NCBI RefSeq assembly: GCF_015291665.1
Contig: NZ_CP030048.1
Span: forward strand, 1,736,001 to 1,800,000
DNA: 64,000 nt
Source: Bradyrhizobium sp. CCBAU 53338
GTDB lineage: Bacteria; Pseudomonadota; Alphaproteobacteria; Rhizobiales; Xanthobacteraceae
Reading direction: 5' to 3'
Shown: one piece after another, positions 1-10,150 of the stretch
How positions within the stretch are numbered: the first letter of the stretch is position 1
How the letters are laid out: each line of letters begins with the position of its first letter
Made by a program: the position numbers and the translations under genes
Notes under the pieces: generated by a model
What the model was told of the DNA's origin: nothing
The model's database searches: none
Seen by the model: the letters and a program-made list of their open reading frames with translations, nothing else

Positions 1-987
1 GCGGTGAAGTTCGGCGACTCCGACAAGCTGCGTCTGGGTGACTGGGTGATTGCGATCGGCAACCCCTTCAGCCTCGGCGGCACCGTGACCGCAGGCATCG
101 TCTCCGCCAAGAACCGCGACATCTCCTCGGGCCCCTATGACAGCTACATCCAGACCGACGCCGCGATCAATCGCGGCAATTCCGGCGGTCCGCTGTTCAA
201 CCTCGAAGGCGACGTCATCGGGGTCAACACCCTGATCATCTCGCCGTCAGGCGGCTCGATCGGCATCGGCTTTGCCGTACCGTCGAAGACGGTCGCCGGC
301 GTCGTCGACCAACTCCGCCAGTTCGGCGAATTGCGTCGCGGCTGGCTCGGCGTGCGCATCCAGAGCGTCACCGACGAGATCGCCGAGAGCCTCAACATCA
401 AGCCGGCGCGCGGCGCGCTGGTGGCCGGCATCGACGACAAGGGCCCGGCCAAGCCCGCCGGCATCGAGCCCGGCGACGTCGTCGTCAAGTTCGACGGCAA
501 GGACGTCAAGGACCCGAAGGACCTGTCCCGCGTCGTCGCCGACACCGCGGTCGGCAAGGAGGTCGACGTCGTCATCATCCGCAAGGGCGAGGAGCAGACC
601 AAGAAAGTCACGCTCGGCCGCCTGCAGGATCCGGACAAGGTGCAGGCCGCGGTGAAGACCGACGAGCCGGCGCCGGAGAAGCCGGTGACGCAAAAGGCGC
701 TCGGCCTCGATCTCGCCGTGCTGAACAAGGATCTGCGCACGCGCTACAAGATCAAGGACAGCGTGAAGGGGGTTGTCGTGACCAATGTCGAGGCCAATTC
801 GGACGCTGCAGAGAAGCGGCTCTCCGCCGGCGACGTCATCGTCGAGGTCGCGCAGGAAGCGGTCTCCAGCGGCGCCGACGTCCAGAAGCGCGTCGACCAG
901 ATCAAGAAGGACGGCAAGAAGTCCGCCCTGCTGCTGGTGTCGAACGGCGACGGCGAGCTGCGCTTCGTGGCGCTGAGCGTGCAGTAG
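1..987 (+). CDS. DegP/HtrA (Do-family) serine endoprotease, 5' end missing
   Basis: This is a periplasmic protein quality-control protease that degrades or chaperones misfolded envelope proteins. The reading frame is open from the first base, so the gene starts upstream of the window. The signal peptide and the catalytic His and Asp are therefore not visible. The visible part has the catalytic serine in the motif NRGNSGGP (Ser about 60 residues in), followed by two PDZ domains at roughly residues 105-195 and 230-327. That domain order is typical of DegP/DegQ/MucD proteins. Its 3' end faces serB, with a strong palindrome between the two. Confidence in the family is high; the choice between DegP and DegQ type cannot be made here. 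Confidence 0.93.
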   Translation, partial: AVKFGDSDKLRLGDWVIAIGNPFSLGGTVTAGIVSAKNRDISSGPYDSYIQTDAAINRGNSGGPLFNLEGDVIGVNTLIISPSGGSIGIGFAVPSKTVAGVVDQLRQFGELRRGWLGVRIQSVTDEIAESLNIKPARGALVAGIDDKGPAKPAGIEPGDVVVKFDGKDVKDPKDLSRVVADTAVGKEVDVVIIRKGEEQTKKVTLGRLQDPDKVQAAVKTDEPAPEKPVTQKALGLDLAVLNKDLRTRYKIKDSVKGVVVTNVEANSDAAEKRLSAGDVIVEVAQEAVSSGADVQKRVDQIKKDGKKSALLLVSNGDGELRFVALSVQ

Positions 988-998
988 CTTGATCCGTC

Positions 999-1031
999 AT
1001 TCCGGGGCGATGCGAAGCATTGCCCCGGAAT
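999..1031. repeat. Intergenic palindrome between convergent genes
   Basis: The arm ATTCCGGGGCGATGC pairs with its complement across a GAA loop. This gives a 15-bp stem with a single G-T pair and no following T-run. It sits between the 3' ends of the protease gene and serB. A related ATTCCGGG palindrome follows ilvC at 10025-10057. It looks like a REP-type element of this genome that may also act as a transcription barrier. Confidence 0.7.
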
Positions 1032-1070
1032 CGCGAGGTTCCACGGTGCGCAATAGCGCACCTGAGCGTG

Positions 1071-1976
1071 TCAGGCCTCCACAAACTCCGAGCGCTTGTA
1101 GCCCTGCGCATAGAGCAGTGCAGTGAGATCGCCGTGGTCGATCCGCGCAGCCGCCGCTGCCGCCACGGCCGGCTTGGCGTGATACGCCACGCCCAGTCCC
1201 GCGGCCTGGATCATCGCCAGATCATTCGCACCGTCGCCGACGACGACCGAGTCGATGTCGTCGAGATCGAACGATTCCATCAGATCCACCAGCGTCGCGA
1301 GCTTGGCGGCGCGGCCCAGGATCGGCTCCTTGACCTCGCCGGTGAACTTGCCGTCGCGCACGACGAGCTCGTTGGCGCGGTTCTCCTGGAAGCCGATCTT
1401 GGCAGCGACGGCGCTGGTGAACAGCGTGAAGCCGCCGGAAACGAGGCAAGTATAGGCGCCGTGGGCGCGCATGGTCGCGACCAATTCGCGGCCACCCGGG
1501 GTCAGCGTGATGCGCTTGGCCAGCACTTCGTCGACGACGCCGGCGGGGAGGTCCTTCAGCAGCGCGACACGCTCGCGCAGCGCCGGCTCGAACTCGATCT
1601 CGCCGCGCATCGCGCGTTCGGTGATGGCGGCGACATGCGCCTTCATCCCGACGAGATCGGCGAGTTCGTCGATGCATTCCTGGCCGATCATGGTGGAATC
1701 CATGTCGGCCAGAAAAAGCTTCTTGCGCCTGAAGCCAACAGGCTGCACGACGATGTCGATGGGCAGGTCGCCGCGCAGCTCGCGGAGCCGCTGTTCGATG
1801 GCGTGACGGTCGCCTTCGAGGTTACTGTCGGCGCCGAAGGGAATGTCGACTGCAACCCCGTCGAACAGCCAGTGCGCAGGCACGGCCTGCGGCAACACGG
1901 CGCGGGCGCCGTCGACGATGGTGGAGTCGAGGGCGGGATTATTGGGATTGCAGATCAGCGTGGCGACGAGGGACAT
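1071..1976 (-). CDS. serB: Phosphoserine phosphatase
   Basis: It hydrolyses phosphoserine to serine in the last step of serine biosynthesis, in the cytoplasm. The 301-residue product has an N-terminal ACT-like region of about 85 residues. The HAD-family catalytic core follows: motif I is DMDSTMI, with the nucleophile Asp91 and the acid/base Asp93, and the metal-binding motif GDGAND lies at about residue 247. Length and order match bacterial SerB. It is divergent from miaA with only 11 bases between the two start codons, so each promoter must lie inside the neighbouring coding region or be very compact. Confidence 0.96.
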   Translation of the reverse strand: MSLVATLICNPNNPALDSTIVDGARAVLPQAVPAHWLFDGVAVDIPFGADSNLEGDRHAIEQRLRELRGDLPIDIVVQPVGFRRKKLFLADMDSTMIGQECIDELADLVGMKAHVAAITERAMRGEIEFEPALRERVALLKDLPAGVVDEVLAKRITLTPGGRELVATMRAHGAYTCLVSGGFTLFTSAVAAKIGFQENRANELVVRDGKFTGEVKEPILGRAAKLATLVDLMESFDLDDIDSVVVGDGANDLAMIQAAGLGVAYHAKPAVAAAAAARIDHGDLTALLYAQGYKRSEFVEA

Positions 1977-1987
1977 TTGAGGTTTTC

Positions 1988-2929
1988 GTGAGCGAGGGGC
2001 ATCCGATCAAGGCCGTGCTTATCGCAGGACCGACCGCCAGCGGCAAGTCGGCGCTGGCGCTGGAGCTTGCCCTGAGCGCGCGGGGCGTGGTCATCAATGC
2101 CGATTCCATGCAGGTCTATCGCGACCTCCGCATCATCACCGCGCGTCCCGCGCAGGATGAGGAGGCGCGCGTTCCGCATCGTCTCTATGGTCATGTCGAC
2201 GCGGCCGTGAATTTCTCCGCAGGCGCCTGGGTGACCGATGCCGCGAAGATGTTGGAAGAAGCCGAGGCCGAAAGCCGCCTGCCAATTTTCGTCGGCGGCA
2301 CCGGGCTTTATTTCAAGGCGCTGACCGCGGGCCTTTCCCTGGTGCCGCCGATCCCGACGGAGGTGCGCGAGGGCGTGCGCGCGCGACTGGAACGGAACGG
2401 CGTCGAGGCGCTACACGCGGAACTCGCGCTCCGCGATCCACGCGCGGCCGAGCGACTGAATCTGCGTGACCGTACGCGTATCGCGCGCGCGCTCGAAGTT
2501 GTCGAGGCAACCGGCCGCTCGCTGCTCGACTGGCACAATGAAGGCCAGCCGCCCTTATTGTCGAAGGACAGCTTTCGCGCGGTGTTTCTCGCGCCCGAGC
2601 GCGATGAGCTCTATGCCCGCATCGACGCCCGCTTCGAGGCCATGCTGGGCGGCGGCGCGCTGATCGAGGTCGAGCGGCTTGCCGCCAGAAACCTCGACCC
2701 GCAGCTGCCGGCCATGAAGGCCCACGGCGTGCCGGCCCTGATCCGGCATCTGCGCAGTGAGCTCAGCCTGGAGGAGGCTGCCATGATCGGCCGGGCCGAT
2801 ACCCGCCACTACGCCAAGCGCCAATTCACCTGGTTCCGGCACCAATTGCCCGAATTCGAGTGGGTGAAACCGGAAGAGGCCAGGGGATGGCTCGCGACTG
2901 CCCTCGGGACCGCCCGGGCTCCCCGTTGA
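1988..2929 (+). CDS. miaA: tRNA dimethylallyltransferase
   Basis: It transfers a dimethylallyl group from DMAPP to N6 of A37 in tRNAs that read UNN codons. The 313-residue product has the P-loop GPTASGKS at residues 14-21 and the [11 protein letters not shown] segment that follows it in MiaA proteins. The C-terminal [10 protein letters not shown] stretch is also characteristic. The start is GTG; no ATG is available before the P-loop. It is divergent from serB. The gene is unlikely to be co-transcribed with ilvB, because a promoter and attenuator lie between them. Confidence 0.96.
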   Translation: MSEGHPIKAVLIAGPTASGKSALALELALSARGVVINADSMQVYRDLRIITARPAQDEEARVPHRLYGHVDAAVNFSAGAWVTDAAKMLEEAEAESRLPIFVGGTGLYFKALTAGLSLVPPIPTEVREGVRARLERNGVEALHAELALRDPRAAERLNLRDRTRIARALEVVEATGRSLLDWHNEGQPPLLSKDSFRAVFLAPERDELYARIDARFEAMLGGGALIEVERLAARNLDPQLPAMKAHGVPALIRHLRSELSLEEAAMIGRADTRHYAKRQFTWFRHQLPEFEWVKPEEARGWLATALGTARAPR

Positions 2930-3021
2930 CGTGCTTTTGTGCGCGGGTTCCCGCAATTACCTCTCGCCGAACCCAGGGAACACCGCTACACTGCCAAAAT
3001 CGCGCGGGAACGGCCGCTTTG

Positions 3022-3049
3022 CCTTGACATCGAGGCTTTGGTCGTTATG
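3022..3049 (+). promoter_or_regulatory. Sigma-70-type promoter of the ilvB operon
   Basis: A perfect -35 TTGACA (3022-3027) is followed after 16 bases by TATGTT (3044-3049). Transcription would begin near 3057, about 27 bases before the leader peptide start. The position just upstream of an attenuator supports the call. The -10 box is weak, and I infer function from position. Confidence 0.55.
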
Positions 3050-3083
3050 TTTCGCGCAACCTTTGGGAAGCCGAGCGCCTGCC

Positions 3084-3149
3084 ATGCGTAACATTATTAC
3101 CGAACTCCTTATCGCCGTCGTACCCAGGCACACCGCCGGGGGTGGCTAG
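3084..3149 (+). CDS. ilv leader peptide (attenuation control)
   Basis: This is a 21-residue open frame starting at ATG 3084 and ending at TAG 3147-3149. Its codons 3-13 include three Ile, two Leu and two Val (NIITELLIAVV). That composition marks a leader peptide whose translation senses charged Ile, Leu and Val tRNAs. Its end overlaps the first arms of a nested set of hairpins that ends in a terminator ahead of ilvB. The product has no function beyond regulation. Confidence 0.85.
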   Translation: MRNIITELLIAVVPRHTAGGG

Positions 3150-3205
3150 CTGCCATCCACATGACAGGCGGTGTGCAGGGTCCCTCTTCGGGGCCTTTTT
3201 TATTT
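3128..3205 (+). terminator. ilvB transcription attenuator (antiterminator and terminator hairpins)
   Basis: Three nested pairings are visible. GCACACCGCC (3128-3137) is perfectly complementary to GGCGGTGTGC (3167-3176). GGGTGGC (3140-3146) can pair with GCCATCC (3152-3158). GGTCCC (3179-3184) pairs with GGGGCC (3190-3195) around a TCTTC loop, followed by TTTTTTATTT as an intrinsic terminator. Ribosome stalling in the Ile/Leu/Val codons just upstream would decide which fold forms. The layout is classical amino-acid attenuation. The exact switching partners are inferred by eye. Confidence 0.8.
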
Positions 3206-3258
3206 CCCGAACCAGACACGAACGAAGCCGCTGACAACAGCGCATCCGGAGCAAGCCA

Positions 3259-5034
3259 ATGAGCGACAAGAGCCACGATCCGAACCAGATGACCGGCGCC
3301 GCGATGATCGTCCGCGCGCTCATCGACCACGGCGTGACCGACATTTTCGGCTATCCCGGCGGCGCGGTGCTTCCGATCTATGACGAGATCTTCCAGCAGA
3401 GCGAGGTCCAGCACATCCTGGTCCGCCACGAGCAGGGCGCAGGCCATGCCGCCGAGGGCTATGCCCGGTCAACCGGCAAGCCCGGTGTCGCGCTGGTGAC
3501 CTCCGGCCCCGGCGCCACCAACATGGTGACGCCGCTGACCGACGCGCTGATGGACTCGATCCCGCTGGTCTGCATCTCCGGCCAGGTGCCTACGCATCTG
3601 ATCGGCAACGACGCGTTCCAGGAATGCGACACGGTCGGCATCACGCGCCCCTGCACCAAGCACAATTGGCTGGTGCGTGACGTCAACGATCTCGCGAAAG
3701 TGCTGCACGAGGCCTTCTACGTTGCGACCACGGGCCGTCCGGGCCCGGTGCTGGTCGACGTTCCCAAGGATGTGCAGTTCGCGACCGGCACCTATCATCC
3801 GCCGCGCAAATCCGATGTGCACCGCTCCTACGCGCCGCGCGTGAAGGGCGATGCGACGCAGATCCGCAAGGCCGTGTCGTTGCTCGCGGGGGCCAAGCGT
3901 CCCGTGATCTATAGCGGTGGCGGCGTCATCAATTCCGGCCCCGAGGCGACCAAATTGCTGCGCGAACTGGTCGAGGTCACGGGCTTCCCGATCACCTCCA
4001 CGCTGATGGGCCTGGGTGCCTATCCGGCGTCGGGCAAGAACTGGCTCGGCATGCTCGGCATGCACGGCACCTATGAAGCCAACATGACCATGCATGATTG
4101 CGACGTCATGCTGTGCGTCGGTGCGCGCTTCGACGACCGCATCACCGGCCGCGTCGATGCGTTCTCGCCGAACTCGAAGAAGATCCACATCGACATCGAT
4201 CCGTCCTCGATCAACAAGAACATCCGGGTCGACGTGCCGATCATCGGCGATTGCGCCAACATCCTGGGCGACATCCTCCAGGTGTTCAAGGCCGAGGCGA
4301 AGAAGCCCGACATCAAGACCTGGTGGCAGCAGATCGCGCAGTGGCGTGCCCGCAACTCGCTCTATTACAAGAAGAGCAACGACGTCATCCTGCCGCAGCA
4401 CGCGATCCAGAGCCTGTTCGAACTGACGCGCGGCAAGGATACTTACATCACGACCGAGGTCGGTCAGCACCAGATGTGGGCGGCGCAGTTCTTCGGCTTC
4501 GAGGAGCCGCATCGCTGGATGACGTCGGGCGGTCTCGGCACCATGGGCTACGGCCTGCCGGCCGCGATCGGGGTGCAGGTCGCGCACCCTGACAGCCTCG
4601 TCATCGACATCGCGGGCGACGCCTCGGTGCAGATGACGATGCAGGAGATGTCGACGGCGGTTCAGTACGAGCTGCCGATCAAGATCTTCATTCTGAACAA
4701 TCAGTACATGGGCATGGTGCGTCAGTGGCAGCAGTTGCTGCACGGCAACCGGCTGTCGCATTCCTACTCCGAAGCGCTGCCGGATTTCGTGAAGCTCGCG
4801 GAAGCCTATGGTGGCGTCGGTCTCCAGGTCACCAAGCCGTCCGATCTCGAAGGCGCCATCAAGGAGATGATCTCGGTCAAGCGCCCGGTGCTGTTCGACT
4901 GCCGTGTCGCCGCGCTGGAGAACTGCTTCCCGATGATCCCCTCCGGCAAGGCGCATAACGAGATGCTGCTGCCAGAGCAGGCCAACGACGAGGCGACGGC
5001 CAAGGCGTTCGCCGGCGGCAAGGCGTTGGTGTGA
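3259..5034 (+). CDS. ilvB: Acetolactate (acetohydroxyacid) synthase large subunit
   Basis: It catalyses the thiamine-diphosphate-dependent condensation of pyruvate with pyruvate or 2-oxobutyrate, the first common step of Val, Leu and Ile synthesis. The 591-residue protein has the N-terminal TPP-binding domain with catalytic Glu58 in the RHEQGAGHAAEGYA motif. A central FAD/Rossmann-like domain follows, and the C-terminal TPP motif begins at GDASVQMT near residue 453 and runs to the NNQYMGMVRQWQ segment. It lies downstream of the attenuator. The next gene starts 4 bases after its stop, so they form one operon. Confidence 0.97.
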   Translation: MSDKSHDPNQMTGAAMIVRALIDHGVTDIFGYPGGAVLPIYDEIFQQSEVQHILVRHEQGAGHAAEGYARSTGKPGVALVTSGPGATNMVTPLTDALMDSIPLVCISGQVPTHLIGNDAFQECDTVGITRPCTKHNWLVRDVNDLAKVLHEAFYVATTGRPGPVLVDVPKDVQFATGTYHPPRKSDVHRSYAPRVKGDATQIRKAVSLLAGAKRPVIYSGGGVINSGPEATKLLRELVEVTGFPITSTLMGLGAYPASGKNWLGMLGMHGTYEANMTMHDCDVMLCVGARFDDRITGRVDAFSPNSKKIHIDIDPSSINKNIRVDVPIIGDCANILGDILQVFKAEAKKPDIKTWWQQIAQWRARNSLYYKKSNDVILPQHAIQSLFELTRGKDTYITTEVGQHQMWAAQFFGFEEPHRWMTSGGLGTMGYGLPAAIGVQVAHPDSLVIDIAGDASVQMTMQEMSTAVQYELPIKIFILNNQYMGMVRQWQQLLHGNRLSHSYSEALPDFVKLAEAYGGVGLQVTKPSDLEGAIKEMISVKRPVLFDCRVAALENCFPMIPSGKAHNEMLLPEQANDEATAKAFAGGKALV

Positions 5035-5038
5035 CGTC

Positions 5039-6010
5039 ATGTTCGACCTGACTGAGCTCGAGCGCGCACATGCGATCGTGGGACAGGCGGTGCCGGCAAC
5101 GCCGGCGCACCGCTGGCCCTTGCTCGCTGGGCGCCTCGGCACCGAGGTCGTCGTGAAGCATGAGAACCACACGCCGATCGGCGCCTTCAAGGTGCGCGGT
5201 GGGCTGGTCTATCTCGATCGGCTCAAGCGCGAGCGGCCGAATACGCCCGGCATCATCTCGGCGACCCGCGGCAATCACGGCCAAAGCCTGGCCTTTGCCG
5301 CGAGCCGTCATGGCGTTCCCGCTGTGATCTACGTGCCGCGCGGCAATTCGGTCGAGAAGAACCGCGCGATGAAGGCCTTTGGTGCCGAGCTCGTCGAGCA
5401 TGGCGAGGACTTTCAGGCCGCGCGCGAGGAGGCCGAGCGTCGTGCGCAGTTCGCCGGCCTTCATATGGTGCCCTCGTTCCACCCGGACCTCGTGCTGGGC
5501 GTCGCGACCTATGCGCTCGAGCTGTTTCGTTCCGCGCCTGATCTCGACGTGCTCTATGTACCGATCGGACAGGGCTCCGGCATCTGCGGTTGCATCATGG
5601 CACGCGATCTTCTGGGCCTGAAGACCGAGATCGTCGGCGTGCAGTCGACAGAAGCGCCGTCCTATGCGCTGTCGTTCGCGGCCGGCCAGATCGTGACGAC
5701 CGAGACTGCCAACACGCGCGCCGACGGCATGGCGACGCGCATCCCGGACGCGGATGCGCTCGCGCTGATCCGCAAGGGCGCCTCGCGCATCGTGCAGGTG
5801 ACCGACGACGAGGTCGCCGCGGCGATCCGCGCCTACTGGACCGATACGCACAATCTCGCCGAAGGCGCCGGCGCTGCCGCGCTCGCCGCGGCTATGCAGG
5901 AAAAGAGCAAGCTGAAGGGCAAGCGCGTCGGTCTCGTGCTGTCCGGCGGCAATATCGATTTCGATCTGTTCCGCCGTTGGGTCGGAACGGATGCGCCGGC
6001 GATGGCGTGA
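5039..6010 (+). CDS. PLP-dependent threonine/serine dehydratase
   Basis: This is a fold-type II PLP enzyme of 323 residues. The Schiff-base lysine is Lys51 in IGAFKVRGG, and the phosphate-binding loop is GQGSGICG near residue 180. It lacks the C-terminal ACT-like regulatory domain of biosynthetic IlvA, so it resembles short catabolic threonine dehydratases and the EutB-type dehydratases. Placement between the acetolactate synthase subunit genes suggests that it supplies 2-oxobutyrate for isoleucine synthesis. That role is an inference; the substrate could be another hydroxy-amino acid. Confidence 0.85.
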   Translation: MFDLTELERAHAIVGQAVPATPAHRWPLLAGRLGTEVVVKHENHTPIGAFKVRGGLVYLDRLKRERPNTPGIISATRGNHGQSLAFAASRHGVPAVIYVPRGNSVEKNRAMKAFGAELVEHGEDFQAAREEAERRAQFAGLHMVPSFHPDLVLGVATYALELFRSAPDLDVLYVPIGQGSGICGCIMARDLLGLKTEIVGVQSTEAPSYALSFAAGQIVTTETANTRADGMATRIPDADALALIRKGASRIVQVTDDEVAAAIRAYWTDTHNLAEGAGAAALAAAMQEKSKLKGKRVGLVLSGGNIDFDLFRRWVGTDAPAMA

Positions 6011-6033
6011 GGAAGAGACAAGAGGGGACGACA

Positions 6034-6576
6034 ATGAACCAGCCCGCATCCGCCTATTTCATCGAAGAGCGTCACGATCCCAACGAGACGCACACGCTTG
6101 CGGTGCTCGTGCAGAACGAGCCGGGCGTGCTCGCGCGCGTCATCGGCCTGTTCTCCGGCCGCGGCTACAACATCGAGAGCCTCACGGTTTCGGAGACCGA
6201 AGCGCAGAAGCATTTGTCGCGCATCACCATCGTTACCACCGGCACGCCGATGGTGATCGCGCAGATCAAGAATCAGCTCGACCGCATGATCCCGGTCTAC
6301 CAGGTCGTCGACATGACCCAGACCCGTCGCTCGATCGAGCGTGAGCTGGCGATGGTGAAGGTGCGCGGGCAGGGCGAGCATCGCGTCGAGGCGCTGCGGC
6401 TTGCCGATGCCTTTCGCGCCCGCGTGATCGATGCCACCACCGAAAGCTTCGTGTTCGAGATCACAGGCAATACGGACAAGATCAACCAGTTTATCGACCT
6501 GATGCGCCCGCTCGGCCTCGTCGAGGTGTCGCGCACCGGCGTTGCCGCGATCGGTCGCGGGCCCGAGGGGATGTGA
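6034..6576 (+). CDS. ilvN: Acetolactate synthase small (regulatory) subunit
   Basis: This regulatory subunit binds the large subunit, stimulates it and confers valine feedback inhibition. The 180-residue protein has an N-terminal ACT domain (about residues 20-95, HTLAVLVQNEPGVLARVIGLF) and the C-terminal ALS small-subunit domain (about 100-175). ATG 6034 is chosen because AGAGGGG precedes it and the known N-terminal form of the family begins near there. An open frame extends further upstream but overlaps the dehydratase gene. Either ilvN or ilvH is used as the symbol for this protein. Confidence 0.95.
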   Translation: MNQPASAYFIEERHDPNETHTLAVLVQNEPGVLARVIGLFSGRGYNIESLTVSETEAQKHLSRITIVTTGTPMVIAQIKNQLDRMIPVYQVVDMTQTRRSIERELAMVKVRGQGEHRVEALRLADAFRARVIDATTESFVFEITGNTDKINQFIDLMRPLGLVEVSRTGVAAIGRGPEGM

Positions 6577-6579
6577 ACC

Positions 6580-7275
6580 ATGCTGGCGCGCGACTGGTAC
6601 TATAACGAGCGGAACCGGATGGGCATCGAGCCCGCGGTGGCGTCGATCTACGACGCCCACGACGATGCCGATCTGCGGGCGCGCGCCGCATTGAAGATGC
6701 TCGGGGTTCAGCGCGGCTGGCGCATCGCCGATATCGGCTGCGGCAACGGCGTGCTCGCCACCGAAGCGGCGCTGATGGGCGCTGATGTCGATGCCATCGA
6801 CATCTCGCCGGCGATGCTGGCGCTCGCCGAGATCTATGCCCGCGACCGCAAGGCGCCCGTGCGCACCCAGTCCGCCGGCCTGCTCAGCTTCGCCTACCGG
6901 CCGGAATCCTACGACCTGATCGTCAGCGAATTCACGCTGCATCATTTGCCCGACTTCTGGAAGGTCGTGGCGATGTCGCGGATCTTTCGCGCTTTGAAGC
7001 CGGGTGCGAGCTTCTATCTGCGCGACATCGTCTACGCCTCGATGCCCGATGCGATCGAACGCGACGTCGAGCAATGGGCCGACTATCAGATCAAGAACCA
7101 CGATTTCTCGCGTGAGAGCGTGGTGACGCATATGCGGGACGAATACTCGACCTTCGGCTGGGTGATGGAGCGGATGCTGACCGACGTCGGCTTCACGCTG
7201 GTCTCGGCCGACTATCACGCGCCTATGCACGGCACTTATCTCCTCCGCAAACCGAAAGCCGGCGAGCAAGGCTAG
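6580..7275 (+). CDS. Class I SAM-dependent methyltransferase
   Basis: This 231-residue protein has the SAM-binding motif I IADIGCGNGVLATEA at about residues 46-60. The acidic motif II DVDAIDISPAML and the ISEFTLHHLPDFW-like motif IV region (here IVSEFTLHHL) follow. These place it with the UbiE/COQ5-like class I methyltransferases. It begins 3 bases after the small-subunit stop, so it should be the last gene of the ilv operon. Its substrate is not evident. A link to branched-chain metabolism is suggested only by position. Confidence 0.85.
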   Translation: MLARDWYYNERNRMGIEPAVASIYDAHDDADLRARAALKMLGVQRGWRIADIGCGNGVLATEAALMGADVDAIDISPAMLALAEIYARDRKAPVRTQSAGLLSFAYRPESYDLIVSEFTLHHLPDFWKVVAMSRIFRALKPGASFYLRDIVYASMPDAIERDVEQWADYQIKNHDFSRESVVTHMRDEYSTFGWVMERMLTDVGFTLVSADYHAPMHGTYLLRKPKAGEQG

Positions 7276-7324
7276 ACCAGAAGAACAAGCAGGGCTGCAC
7301 GACAGGGCAGAACCGGAAACAACA

Positions 7325-8200
7325 ATGAAGCCGGCCGACATCCTCATCGCCCTGCTGGTGGCGATCATCTGGGGGCTTGCCTTCGTGGCGAGCCGGATCG
7401 CGCTCGACGAGTTTTCGCCGGAGCTGATGACAGCGATGCGCTTTTCCATCGCCGCGCTGCCGTGCCTGTTCATTCCCAGGCCGAAGGTCGCCTGGTCGCT
7501 TCTGATCGCGATCAGTTTCACGCTGTTTCTCGGCCAGTTTCTGAGCCAGGCCTACGGCATCGCTCATGGTGTGCCGGTCGGGCTCACCAGCGTGGTCGTG
7601 CAGAGCCAGGCGCTATTCACCATCGGCTTTGCCGCGATCACATTCGGCGAGCGTCCGACGCAGGTGCAGACGCTCGGCATCGTCATCGCAGCCATCGGGC
7701 TGCTCATGATTTGCGGTACCGTCGGTTATGATTTCAGCGTCGGCGCTTTCGCCGTGCTGATGATCTCGCCGGTCTGTTTTGCGATCGGCAACCTCCTGCT
7801 GCGCGGCGCACGCGGCGCGCCGATGTTCGACCTGTTCGCGTGGCTTTGCCTCACCGCCGCGGTGCCGCTGTTCGCCCTGGCGCTCGCCGTCAACGGGCCG
7901 GCGCCGACCTTCCATTCGCTGATCCACATGTCGCTCGCCGGCCTTGTCTGCCTGGTGGTGATTGGCGCGATCTCCACCAGCATTGCCTATTGGCTATGGG
8001 GTCGGCTGCTGCGCGACTACCCGGCCGCGCAAGTGGTGCCGTTCGCGCTGCTGGTGCCGTTCGTGGGCTCGGCGGCGTCAAGCATCGTGTTCGGCGAACG
8101 GTTCGGACCGCTGCGCCTCGCGGGCATGCTGACCGTCATCGGCGGCATTGCGGTGATGGTGCTGGCGCAGCGCCGGCAGCCGCTGGCGAAGACGGCGTGA
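7325..8200 (+). CDS. DMT-superfamily (EamA) transporter
   Basis: This 291-residue membrane protein has about ten hydrophobic segments arranged as two EamA repeats. The first starts at PADILIALLVAIIWGLAFV, a characteristic EamA opening with the WG-aF motif. The family exports amino acids or other metabolites. It lies between the ilv operon and a LysE-type exporter gene and is almost fused to the latter (stop at 8200, next start at 8208). Metabolite export is plausible, but the substrate is unknown. Confidence 0.88.
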   Translation: MKPADILIALLVAIIWGLAFVASRIALDEFSPELMTAMRFSIAALPCLFIPRPKVAWSLLIAISFTLFLGQFLSQAYGIAHGVPVGLTSVVVQSQALFTIGFAAITFGERPTQVQTLGIVIAAIGLLMICGTVGYDFSVGAFAVLMISPVCFAIGNLLLRGARGAPMFDLFAWLCLTAAVPLFALALAVNGPAPTFHSLIHMSLAGLVCLVVIGAISTSIAYWLWGRLLRDYPAAQVVPFALLVPFVGSAASSIVFGERFGPLRLAGMLTVIGGIAVMVLAQRRQPLAKTA

Positions 8201-8207
8201 GGTGAGG

Positions 8208-8810
8208 ATGTCCCAGTCGTTGCTCTACGCCTTCATCATCTTCGCCCTCGTGATGTTCTTCACGCCGGGGCCGAACAACATCATGCTGCTCTCGTCGGGG
8301 CTGACCTACGGCTTCCGCCGCACCATCCCGCACATCGCTGGCATCACCATCGGCTTCGCCTTCATGGTCGGCGCCGTCGGCCTCGGGCTCGGCACCGTGT
8401 TTCTGGCGTACCCGATCCTCCAGACCATCCTGAAATATGCCGGTGCGGCGTACCTGATCTATCTTGCCGCCGTGATTGCCATGTCCGGCCCGGCCAAGCC
8501 GGACGAGGCGGTCGGCCGCGACCCGATGACCTTCTGGGGCGCCGCCATGTTCCAGTGGATCAACGCCAAGGGCTGGGTGATCGTGATCGGTACCATCACG
8601 GCTTACGCGGCAATTGCCCAGTTCCCGGTCAACATCGCGATCCAGACCCTGATCAGCCTCTTGGTCGGCACGGTCTCGACCGTGGTCTGGGCTTTCTTCG
8701 GCACTGCACTACGACCGGTGCTGACCTCGGAGCGGCTGGTCCGCGCCTTCAATATCCTGATGGCGCTCCTGCTGCTCGCCTCCCTCTACCCCGTTTTCAT
8801 GGATGCATGA
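8208..8810 (+). CDS. LysE/RhtB-family translocator
   Basis: This amino-acid exporter type has about 200 residues and six hydrophobic segments. The N-terminal signature FFTPGPNNIMLLSSG is the LysE/RhtB hallmark. ATG 8208 is preferred because TGAGG lies 5 bases upstream; GTG 8202 is also in frame. It follows the EamA gene with a 7-base gap and precedes ilvC by 132 bases. Export of surplus branched-chain or related amino acids would fit the context, but this is inference. Confidence 0.88.
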   Translation: MSQSLLYAFIIFALVMFFTPGPNNIMLLSSGLTYGFRRTIPHIAGITIGFAFMVGAVGLGLGTVFLAYPILQTILKYAGAAYLIYLAAVIAMSGPAKPDEAVGRDPMTFWGAAMFQWINAKGWVIVIGTITAYAAIAQFPVNIAIQTLISLLVGTVSTVVWAFFGTALRPVLTSERLVRAFNILMALLLLASLYPVFMDA

Positions 8811-8864
8811 TGTCGCGGATTTCCATGCAGAAACGGGTTTCCCTCAAGGGCCGAAATGCTCTAG

Positions 8865-9962
<1,098 letters not shown>

Positions 9963-10024
9963 CGGCATCGCCGTCATTCCGGGGGCGAGAAACGCAACCC
10001 GGAATCTCGACCCACGACCTCTGG

Positions 10025-10057
10025 ATTCCGGGTTCGCGCTAACGCGTGCCCCGGAAT
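10025..10057. repeat. CATTCCGGGG-type intergenic palindrome
   Basis: ATTCCGGG (10025-10032) pairs with CCCGGAAT (10050-10057) around a CGCG-containing loop. Related half-copies precede it at about 9973-10003. It shares its arm with the palindrome at 999-1031, which supports a dispersed REP-like family. Confidence 0.65.
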
Positions 10058-10117
10058 GGCGAGTGAAGCAAAAGCTTCGCTCGCCAAACCAAATCTTAAA
10101 TCTTCGCGACTATATCT

Positions 10118-10150
10118 GAGCGAGACCGCAAACAGCGGTCTCGCTCTTTT
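10118..10150 (+). terminator. Rho-independent terminator downstream of ilvC
   Basis: The perfect 12-bp stem GAGCGAGACCGC (10118-10129) pairs with GCGGTCTCGCTC (10135-10146) over an AAACA loop. It is followed by TTTTCTT. It lies about 155 bases past ilvC and is the clearest intrinsic terminator in the window. Confidence 0.9.

Noticed and set aside
3469..5190. 573-codon open frame on the minus strand
   Set aside because: It is a mirror of ilvB codon bias in GC-rich DNA. The plus-strand protein is a clear acetolactate synthase.
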